Shown here: piece by piece, positions 6,341 to 11,689 of the stretch | Layout: the number at the start of each line of letters is the position of its first letter | Numbering within the stretch: the first letter of the stretch is position 1 | Assembly (NCBI GenBank): GCA_046715095.1 | Contig: JBKJZQ010000037.1 | Location: 1 to 11,689 of the forward strand | Origin: WHTI01 sp046715095 | GTDB taxonomy: Bacteria > Actinomycetota > CADDZG01 > WHSQ01 | Reading direction: 5' to 3' | Length of the DNA stretch: 11,689 nucleotides | Made by a program: the position numbers and the translations under genes | The notes under the pieces: generated by a model | Databases searched by the model: none | What the model was told of the DNA's origin: nothing | Seen by the model: the letters and a program-made list of their open reading frames with translations, nothing else

Positions 6341-7705
6341 TTGGTCGTGGTCGACGGCGAGCACTATCCACCGGTGGTTACCTCCGCTCTTGCGGATATA
6401 GCGACCGGTGGTGATGAGGTCGTCGCGGCGGTACTCGTCGGTGGACGCGAGAAGCTTCCCGCCGGCGGCATCGGCGCTTACGGGGACGTTCCGGTGCGGT
6501 CGGGTGGTGATCCTCGGGCGCTGCTCGATCGGGCGATCCTCGAGCTGGCTCCGGACGAGATCCTCGACCTGTCCGACGAGCCGGTGCTCGACTACCGGCG
6601 CCGCCACGACCTCATCTCCCTGGCCCTCTATCGGAACGTTCCGTACCGGGGCATGGATTTCCGGTTCACGCCGCCGCCTCGACCCGCTCTGTCGAAGCGT
6701 CCGAGCCTGGCGATCATCGGAACCGGCAAACGAACCGGCAAGACGGCCGTGTCGGGATACGTCGCGAGGACCCTGCACGCGGCGGGGATCGCACCGGTCG
6801 TCGTCGCTATGGGGCGCGGCGGTCCCGAGGAGCCCGAGGTTCTGCGTGGGGACGAGATCGATCTCACCCCCGCCGATCTTCTGGCGCTGGCCAACCAGGG
6901 CAAGCACGCGGCGTCCGACTACATCGAAGACGCGCTGCTCTCCCGGGTCCCCACCGTCGGGTGCCGGAGGTGCGGGGGCGGCCTGGCCGGTGGGATCGAG
7001 ATCTCGAACGTTCCGCGCGGCATCGAGATTGCGGATTCGATAGCCGCCGACATCACGATCCTCGAGGGGTCGGGGGCCTCGATCCCGCCCGCGCATGCCG
7101 ACGTCAGCGGTCTCGTCGTGCCTGCATCGATCCCCGAGGAGTACCTCGCCGGATACCTGGGCCCCTACCGGATGTTGCTTGCGGACTTCGTGGTGGTTAG
7201 TATGTGCGAGTACCCTTTCGGTACTCCCTCCCAGATCTCGCAGGTTGCGAGTCGTATCCAGGATTCGTTCCGTCCAGCGAGACGAGGAGGAGGGTCCCGT
7301 GAGGCGATCCGGGTGGTGCGAACGGTGTTCCGTCCAGCGCCCACCGTCCCCGTCCAAGGAATGGCGGTTTTCGTAGCCACGACTGCTCCAGAGGCAGCTG
7401 GAGAGTCGATCTCCAGACACCTCGAGGAGGAGCACGGCTGCAGGGTGGTCGGCATCAGCCACGCGCTATCCGACCGGGAACAACTAGAAGCCGATATCCA
7501 GACGATCGGTAAGGGGGCAGACACCCTGCTCTGCGAGATAAAGGCGGCAGCGATCGACGTTGCAACGAGACGAGCTCTGGATCTGGGCATGAACGTCGTC
7601 TACATGGACAACGTGCCCGTGGGCATCGAAGGAGACGACCCGGAGAGTGTCGTGACCTGGGCTGCGGAACTAGCGAGTGAACGTCATCAGAGAGAAGAAG
7701 GATGA
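6341..7705 (+). CDS. cpgS: cyclic 2,3-diphosphoglycerate synthetase homologue
   Basis: I recognise this as the family of cyclic 2,3-diphosphoglycerate synthetase from Methanothermus, which uses ATP to close 2,3-diphosphoglycerate into its cyclic anhydride (cDPG). From the TTG the product is 454 residues, close to the roughly 460 of the archaeal enzyme. It opens with VVVDGEHYPPVV, the family's N-terminal block. The central kinase-like P-loop is GTGKRTGKT at 127-135, followed by VVVAMGRGGPEEPEVL (153-168). VGCRRCGGGLAGG at 206-218 contains a CxxC pair, and ITILEGSGASIPP near 238-250 may serve as the acidic strand near the nucleotide. No signal peptide or membrane span is seen. The start is uncertain (TTG 6341 or ATC 6332). 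The 3' end overlaps the 2-phosphoglycerate kinase gene by 4 nt (ATGA), and that partner supports the call because it makes this enzyme's substrate. Confidence 0.85.
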   Translation: MVVVDGEHYPPVVTSALADIATGGDEVVAAVLVGGREKLPAGGIGAYGDVPVRSGGDPRALLDRAILELAPDEILDLSDEPVLDYRRRHDLISLALYRNVPYRGMDFRFTPPPRPALSKRPSLAIIGTGKRTGKTAVSGYVARTLHAAGIAPVVVAMGRGGPEEPEVLRGDEIDLTPADLLALANQGKHAASDYIEDALLSRVPTVGCRRCGGGLAGGIEISNVPRGIEIADSIAADITILEGSGASIPPAHADVSGLVVPASIPEEYLAGYLGPYRMLLADFVVVSMCEYPFGTPSQISQVASRIQDSFRPARRGGGSREAIRVVRTVFRPAPTVPVQGMAVFVATTAPEAAGESISRHLEEEHGCRVVGISHALSDREQLEADIQTIGKGADTLLCEIKAAAIDVATRRALDLGMNVVYMDNVPVGIEGDDPESVVTWAAELASERHQREEG

Positions 7706-8766
7706 ACGAACCAAGGCGCAAGCACATCTTCATCGCCGAGCGCGAGCACGGCTTTCCGTACTCGAAGGGGCTGACCGCGTCCCAGTTGATGGTGACCGGG
7801 TTGTCGCCGGGCCGCTCCTACTCCGTAGCGAACAAGGTCGAAGAGGAACTCGTGGCCCTCGATCGCGAGACCGTCACCACCGAGAGGCTCACCGATCTGA
7901 CGCTCGAGGTCCTGCGCCGCGAGGCCGGAGACCGCTTCGCCGAACGGTTCATCAAGTGGCAGTCGGTGGCCGGACTGGACATCCCGCTGATCATCCTGAT
8001 CGTCGGCGCGACGGGGGTTGGGAAGTCCACCATAGCGACACAGCTGGCGACTCGGCTCGGCATCACGCGGGTCGTTTCGACCGACGCGGTTCGCGAGGTG
8101 CTGCGGAGTGCGTTCACCGAGCAGATGTTCCCCACGCTTTACTCCTCCTCATTCGACGCCGATGAAGCAGTGAGGCAGCCGATCCCTCATTCGGGTGACA
8201 GGCTGATCATCGGTTTCCGGGAACAGGCAGCGGCGGTAGCCGTCGGGGCCCAAGCACTGATCAACCGGGCGATCACTGAGGGTACCGATCTGATCCTCGA
8301 GGGTGCGCACCTGGTACCGGGGTTTCTGCAGAGCGTCGAGAGTGACGAAGCTGTGGTGGTCCCGCTGCTCATGACCGTCGAGGACGAGGAACTCCACAAG
8401 AGCCATTTCTACCTTCGGAGCCGTGAGGCAGGGATGCGTCCGCAGGACCGGTATCTGACCTCGTTCGACAAGATCCGGCGGCTCCAGAGGTACATGGTGT
8501 CTTCGGCGTTGATGCGAGGTGTGCCGATCGTTCCCCACTACGACGTCGATGAGACCCTCACGAAGATCATCGAGATCGTGATCCAGAAGGCGCTCGAGAG
8601 CGCGGGGCGCGGGGTAGCCGTTTCCGGATCGGACGAGAAAGGCCTGTTATTGGAACAGGCGGTCGAAGCGATCGACCGCGAGAAAGAGAAACTCGGACCC
8701 CTCGACCAGGACATCGCTTCGCCCGTCCGGTCTCAAGAATCTTCGGAGAAAGGGATGGCAACATGA
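7702..8766 (+). CDS. pgk2: 2-phosphoglycerate kinase with N-terminal ATP-cone
   Basis: This enzyme is predicted to phosphorylate 2-phosphoglycerate with ATP to 2,3-diphosphoglycerate, the first step toward cDPG. Residues about 8-88 form an ATP-cone, the nucleotide-sensing domain also found in ribonucleotide reductase and NrdR and known at the N-terminus of archaeal 2-phosphoglycerate kinases. A P-loop kinase domain follows: IVGATGVGKST with the Walker A at 102-110, VSTDAVREVLR near 125-135, and LILEGAHLVPGF near 193-204. At 354 residues it is about 50 longer than I recall for the methanogen enzyme (about 300). The excess is mostly a charged C-terminal tail after residue 300. The ATG overlaps the cpgS stop by 4 nt and has the purine run AGAGAAGAAGG just before it. 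An alternative role is supplying 2,3-diphosphoglycerate as cofactor for phosphoglycerate mutase. Confidence 0.88.
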   Translation: MNEPRRKHIFIAEREHGFPYSKGLTASQLMVTGLSPGRSYSVANKVEEELVALDRETVTTERLTDLTLEVLRREAGDRFAERFIKWQSVAGLDIPLIILIVGATGVGKSTIATQLATRLGITRVVSTDAVREVLRSAFTEQMFPTLYSSSFDADEAVRQPIPHSGDRLIIGFREQAAAVAVGAQALINRAITEGTDLILEGAHLVPGFLQSVESDEAVVVPLLMTVEDEELHKSHFYLRSREAGMRPQDRYLTSFDKIRRLQRYMVSSALMRGVPIVPHYDVDETLTKIIEIVIQKALESAGRGVAVSGSDEKGLLLEQAVEAIDREKEKLGPLDQDIASPVRSQESSEKGMAT

Positions 8767-9443
8767 AACTATCGATCGATTCCGCGAACCTCGAAGAGAT
8801 CCGCAAGGCGGCCGCCTGGGGCGTACTCCGGGGGGTCACGACCAACCCGACCCTCATCGGTAAGGAGGAGACGGACTTCCTCCCGCTCGTCAAGGAGATC
8901 TGTTCGGTCGTGGACGGCGACGTGTCGATCGAGACCACTTCGGTCCAGACCGATCTCATCGTCAAACAGGGTCACGAGATCGCCCAGATCGCCGACAACG
9001 CGGTCGTGAAGATCGTGATGAGCCCTGGGGGACTCGGCGCATGCCGCATCCTGTCGGATGAAGGGATCAAGGTGAACATCACCCTGGTCTTCACCGCCAG
9101 CCAGGCCATCCTGTCCGCCGAAGCGGGGGCGTACATCGTTTCCCCATTTTTGGGTAGGCTGGATGACATCTCCACGGATGGGCTCAGGGTTCTTTCGGAC
9201 ATCTGCGAGATCTATTCGGTGCAGGGTTACGAGACTCAGGTCCTGTCGGCGAGCCTTCGTCATCCGGTCCATGTCGTCGAGTCGGCCCGGATGGGCGCGG
9301 ACATCGCCACGATGCCGTTCAAGGTGTTCGAGTCCCTCGTTAAGCACCCGCTCACCGATGCGGGATTTGAAAGATTCACCAATGACTGGAAGACGGCCAA
9401 GCCGCACCTCGGCGAGCTGCCTTCCTCGATGCAGGAGGCATAG
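8763..9443 (+). CDS. tal: small (TalC-type) transaldolase
   Basis: This is a class I aldolase of the transaldolase/fructose-6-phosphate aldolase family, 226 residues, a single TIM barrel. Asp6 (SIDSAN), the block GVTTNPTLIGK at 24-34, the Schiff-base lysine Lys83 (VVKIV), NITLVF at 105-110 and SPFLGRLDD at 127-135 are all visible. The residue separating the two activities is Phe129: E. coli transaldolase B has Phe at this place and fructose-6-phosphate aldolase has Tyr. Glu57 (SIETT) likewise aligns with the transaldolase Glu rather than the aldolase Gln. Transaldolase is therefore favoured, moving dihydroxyacetone units between sugar phosphates in the pentose phosphate pathway. The ATG overlaps the 2-phosphoglycerate kinase stop by 4 nt, and rho begins 4 nt after its stop. 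Confidence 0.92.
   Translation: MKLSIDSANLEEIRKAAAWGVLRGVTTNPTLIGKEETDFLPLVKEICSVVDGDVSIETTSVQTDLIVKQGHEIAQIADNAVVKIVMSPGGLGACRILSDEGIKVNITLVFTASQAILSAEAGAYIVSPFLGRLDDISTDGLRVLSDICEIYSVQGYETQVLSASLRHPVHVVESARMGADIATMPFKVFESLVKHPLTDAGFERFTNDWKTAKPHLGELPSSMQEA
9433..9438 (+). promoter_or_regulatory. Shine-Dalgarno sequence of rho
   Basis: A perfect AGGAGG inside the last codons of the transaldolase gene sits 9 nt before the GTG at 9448. It fixes that GTG as the start of rho and shows that rho needs no separate leader. Confidence 0.8.
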
Positions 9444-9447
9444 ATAG

Positions 9448-11088
9448 GTGTCAGAGACGCTGAACAAGAGCGTTCTAGGAGAAAAGGGTGTCGCCGAGCT
9501 CAAGACGATCGCCAAGTCCCTCGATCTGAAGGTGGTCGGCCTCAAGAAGGCCGAGCTCATCGACAAGATCGCGGGCAGCGCGCCCGGAGCTAACGGGCGG
9601 GGAGAACGGGAGCCGGCCGCAGCGCCCGCCCCTCGTCCAACGCCCGAGCGCAAGCGAGAGGCTGCACCTCCGTTGGAAGGCGCCGCGGCATCCGAGAAGA
9701 CCGGAGTACGGGATGAGAACGCGGTGGACGATCGCGATCGTCGCGATGATCCGCGCAACAGCAACCGCAACCGGAACCAGAACCAGAGCGGAGGGAATCG
9801 CAATCGCCCGCGCGAGAAGGCCGACGGCCCCGGCGGCGGACAGGGACGGCGCAGAAGGCGCCGCCGTGGCGGCCCCGGCGGAGGCTCCGCCCCCGGCAGC
9901 GGCAACGTCGCCCCCCAGCAGTACCGCGATTATGACGATGCCGAGGTCGAGGACGATCCCAACGCAGAGGTCAGGACCGGGATCCTCGATCTCCTTCCCG
10001 AGGGCTACGGGTTCCTCCGGACCAGCGGATACCTTCCGGGGGACAAAGACGTGTACGTGTCCGTGTCCCAGGTCAGGCGGTTCCACCTTCGTAAGGGTGA
10101 CGAGGTCACCGGTTCCGTCCGGTCTCCCAAGGACACGGAGAAGTACCAGGCCCTGCTCAAGATCCGAGAGGTCAACGGAGCGGAGCCCGAGAAGGTCCAG
10201 AACCGTCCGCGTTTCGCAGACCTCACTCCTCTGTACCCGGAGGAACGGCTGACGCTCGAGCAGTTCGAGGATCCAAAGGACATCACTCCCCGGATCATCG
10301 ATCTGATCGCTCCGATCGGTAAGGGTCAGCGCGGGATGATCGTGAGTCCTCCGAAGGCCGGTAAGACCACGGTCATGAAGGAGATCGCCAACTCGATCAG
10401 GACCAACAACCCCGAGGTCAAGCTGATGGTGCTGCTGGTCGACGAACGACCGGAAGAGGTCACGGACATGCAGCGCTCGGTGGACGCCGAGGTCGTGTAC
10501 TCGACCTTCGACCGCCCCTCGGACGACCACATCCAGGTCACCGAGCTCACCCTCGAGCGCGCCAAGCGTCTCGTCGAGATGGAAGTGGACGTCGTGATCC
10601 TCCTCGACGGCATCACGAGGCTGTCCCGGGCCTACAACCTCGCGACGCCGGCATCCGGACGCATCCTGTCCGGTGGTGTCGACTCGACCGCCCTCTATCC
10701 GCCGAAGCGGTTCTTCGGTGCGGCCAGGAACATCGAGCACGGGGGCTCACTCACGATCATCGCGACGGCGCTGGTCGACACCGGTTCGCGGATGGACGAG
10801 GTCATCTTCGAGGAGTTCAAGGGAACCGGTAACTGGGAGCTGAGGCTGGACCGCAAGCTGTCCGAGAAGCGGATCTTCCCGGCGATCGACATCCAGGCGT
10901 CCGGCACGAGGAAGGAAGAACTCCTCCTCACGGCCCAGGAGCTGCAGCTGGTATGGAGGCTCAGGAGGGTCCTCCACGCGCTGGCCGACGGCGGCGCGCT
11001 CGAGCTGCTCGTGGACAAGATGAAGGCGACGGGCGGCAACGCCGAGTTCCTCCAGGAGATCTCCAAGGCGCCGGTCAAGGGGGAATAG
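9448..11088 (+). CDS. rho: transcription termination factor Rho
   Basis: This RNA-dependent ATPase, a hexameric helicase, ends transcription at C-rich untranslated RNA. Residues about 12-43 are the small helical Rho_N domain (GVAELKTIAKSLDLK). Residues about 46-170 are a low-complexity insert rich in Arg, Asn, Gly, Pro and Asp, including a run of seven arginines at 134-140. The cold-shock-like RNA-binding domain follows (TGILDLLPEGYGFLR at 177-191, YVSVSQVRRF). The ATPase core holds Walker A SPPKAGKTT at 300-308, VDERPEE at 331-337, Walker B VVILLDGIT at 382-390 and EEFKGTGN near 455-462. Inserts of this kind are typical of actinobacterial Rho and are thought to add RNA binding. At 546 residues it is longer than the 419 of E. 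coli because of the insert. The GTG start is set by AGGAGG at 9433. Confidence 0.98.
   Translation: MSETLNKSVLGEKGVAELKTIAKSLDLKVVGLKKAELIDKIAGSAPGANGRGEREPAAAPAPRPTPERKREAAPPLEGAAASEKTGVRDENAVDDRDRRDDPRNSNRNRNQNQSGGNRNRPREKADGPGGGQGRRRRRRRGGPGGGSAPGSGNVAPQQYRDYDDAEVEDDPNAEVRTGILDLLPEGYGFLRTSGYLPGDKDVYVSVSQVRRFHLRKGDEVTGSVRSPKDTEKYQALLKIREVNGAEPEKVQNRPRFADLTPLYPEERLTLEQFEDPKDITPRIIDLIAPIGKGQRGMIVSPPKAGKTTVMKEIANSIRTNNPEVKLMVLLVDERPEEVTDMQRSVDAEVVYSTFDRPSDDHIQVTELTLERAKRLVEMEVDVVILLDGITRLSRAYNLATPASGRILSGGVDSTALYPPKRFFGAARNIEHGGSLTIIATALVDTGSRMDEVIFEEFKGTGNWELRLDRKLSEKRIFPAIDIQASGTRKEELLLTAQELQLVWRLRRVLHALADGGALELLVDKMKATGGNAEFLQEISKAPVKGE
9757..9786 (+). repeat. hexanucleotide repeat inside rho encoding Asn-X dipeptides
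   Basis: Five successive 6-nt units begin with AAC (AACAGC, AACCGC, AACCGG, AACCAG, AACCAG) and encode NS-NR-NR-NQ-NQ within the disordered insert of Rho. Such in-frame hexamers can expand or contract without a frameshift, which may explain how insert length varies between relatives. Confidence 0.7.
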
Positions 11089-11304
11089 TTGCTCCTGGGG
11101 TTAGGTTGGCCGCAGTGGCTGACTATCATCGGGCTGGTGGGCGGCCTCATCTTTACCTTCAAGATAATGGCCAGGGCGTCCGTCGCCTACGAGAAAGCAC
11201 GTAAGGCAAGAGAAGTCACGGAATCACAAGAACCTGGATCAGAACAAGAACGAACAGCAGCGGTTCGTCTCGACGAATCGCCAGAGCAAAAGGAAAAGAC
11301 ATGA
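11089..11304 (+). CDS. small single-span membrane protein of unknown function
   Basis: The 71-residue product has one hydrophobic helix (about residues 10-26, WLTIIGLVGGLIFTFKI) followed by a basic patch (MARASVAYEKARKAR), then an acidic, Gln/Glu-rich tail. By the positive-inside rule the tail should face the cytoplasm. I do not recognise a family. The TTG start follows the rho stop with no gap and has AGGGGGA at 11078-11084 in good position. The stop overlaps the rpmE ATG by 4 nt. Exact fits at both ends argue for a real, translationally coupled gene rather than a chance frame. Its 3' half is poorer in G+C than its neighbours. Confidence 0.65.
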   Translation: MLLGLGWPQWLTIIGLVGGLIFTFKIMARASVAYEKARKAREVTESQEPGSEQERTAAVRLDESPEQKEKT

Positions 11305-11561
11305 GGCAGGGGATCCATCCCGAGTATCACGAGACCAAGGTGACCTGTTCCTGCGGGAACGTCTTCACCACTCGCTCGGTCAAGTCCGAGCTCCACGTCG
11401 AGCTCTGCAACCAGTGCCACCCCTTCTACACGGGCAAGCAGAAGCTGGTCGATACCGGCGGGCGCGTCGAGCGCTTCCAGAAGAAGTACGCGAACCTGCA
11501 GAAGCCTGCGGTTACCGAGGAAGCGCCTGAGGCCGATAAGGCCGAAGCCTCCGCCGAGTAG
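11301..11561 (+). CDS. rpmE: 50S ribosomal protein L31, zinc-binding type
   Basis: This small protein of the large subunit bridges 50S and 30S. The 86 residues start MRQGIHPEYHETKVTCSCGN and contain the zinc ribbon as Cys16, Cys18, Cys36 and Cys39 (CSC and CNQC). This makes it the zinc-containing form rather than the zinc-free paralogue induced in zinc starvation. The HPFYTGKQKLVDTGGRVERF block at 40-59 is diagnostic. The last 17 residues or so form an acidic Ala/Glu tail beyond the usual core. The ATG overlaps the upstream small ORF by 4 nt, with AAAAGGAAAA before it. Its place just after rho is conserved in many bacteria. Confidence 0.97.
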   Translation: MRQGIHPEYHETKVTCSCGNVFTTRSVKSELHVELCNQCHPFYTGKQKLVDTGGRVERFQKKYANLQKPAVTEEAPEADKAEASAE

Positions 11562-11576
11562 CAGACCCGGGATCAA

Positions 11577-11689
11577 GTGGGGAACAACGGGGATATCCAT
11601 TCGCATCCTCTAGGCGCGCGCCCTGCGATAGGCGGGCAAGCCGTCCTCGAGGGCGTGATGATGCGGGGCCCCGAGTCGTGGTCGGGAGC
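11577..11689 (+). CDS. DUF1385 family membrane protein, N-terminal fragment (3' truncated by window edge)
   Basis: Only 37 codons are visible. They contain IGGQAVLEGVMMRGPESW, the hallmark opening of the DUF1385 family, predicted multi-span membrane proteins possibly binding metal. The GTG at 11577 is the only plausible start: the same frame has the rpmE stop at 11559-11561, and GGGA precedes the GTG by 4 nt. In several bacterial phyla DUF1385 lies between rpmE and prfA-prmC, so prfA would be expected just beyond the window. The function of the family is unknown to me. Confidence 0.85.
   Translation, partial: MGNNGDIHSHPLGARPAIGGQAVLEGVMMRGPESWSG

Noticed and set aside
8763..9443. Fructose-6-phosphate aldolase as the product
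   Set aside because: Phe129 and Glu57 match transaldolase rather than the aldolase Tyr and Gln.
8769..10740. Two long open minus-strand frames opposite tal and rho
   Set aside because: Both are antisense to strongly conserved genes; the Pro/Arg-rich parts just reflect the low-complexity rho insert.
1..11689. tRNA, rRNA, CRISPR array, transposase or phage genes
   Set aside because: I looked for cloverleaf-like, spaced-repeat and mobile-element signals and found none that could be supported.

Overview
The window is about 11.7 kb of GC-rich DNA (roughly two-thirds G+C by eye) that is almost entirely coding. It most likely comes from an actinobacterial chromosome. The main evidence is gene order: lysA, hom, thrC, thrB, rho and rpmE appear in the same relative order as in Mycobacterium and other Actinomycetota. 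In addition, Rho carries the long Arg/Asn/Gly-rich N-terminal insert seen in that phylum, and the Fpg/Nei-like glycosylase ends in a tail I associate with an actinobacterial subgroup. The genus cannot be fixed from the sequence; a non-model or deep-branching lineage is my inference.

Layout. Positions 1-621 hold the C-terminal part of a PhzF-family protein cut by the window edge, followed by lysA (lysine biosynthesis). A Fpg/Nei-family DNA glycosylase lies on the minus strand, convergent with lysA and divergent from hom. From 2880 onward everything is on the plus strand. First come hom-thrC-thrB, which convert aspartate semialdehyde to threonine together with upstream enzymes not in this window. 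After a 143-bp gap with a strong GC-rich hairpin comes a tight cassette of three overlapping genes: a cyclic 2,3-diphosphoglycerate synthetase homologue, a 2-phosphoglycerate kinase with an ATP-cone, and a small transaldolase. Rho starts 4 nt after the transaldolase stop. It is followed by a 71-codon single-span membrane protein, rpmE (zinc-type L31) and the first 37 codons of a DUF1385 gene.

The unusual part is the cassette at 6341-9443. The first two genes together would encode the whole known route 2-phosphoglycerate -> 2,3-diphosphoglycerate -> cyclic 2,3-diphosphoglycerate. That route was described in thermophilic methanogens, where the product is a potassium-balanced thermoprotectant and phosphate/carbon reserve. 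Here it sits between threonine biosynthesis and the housekeeping rho-rpmE block, and its spacing implies that rho is transcribed with it. A transaldolase joined by a 4-nt overlap suggests a link to sugar-phosphate metabolism. All functions are assigned from motifs read by eye; no database search was possible.
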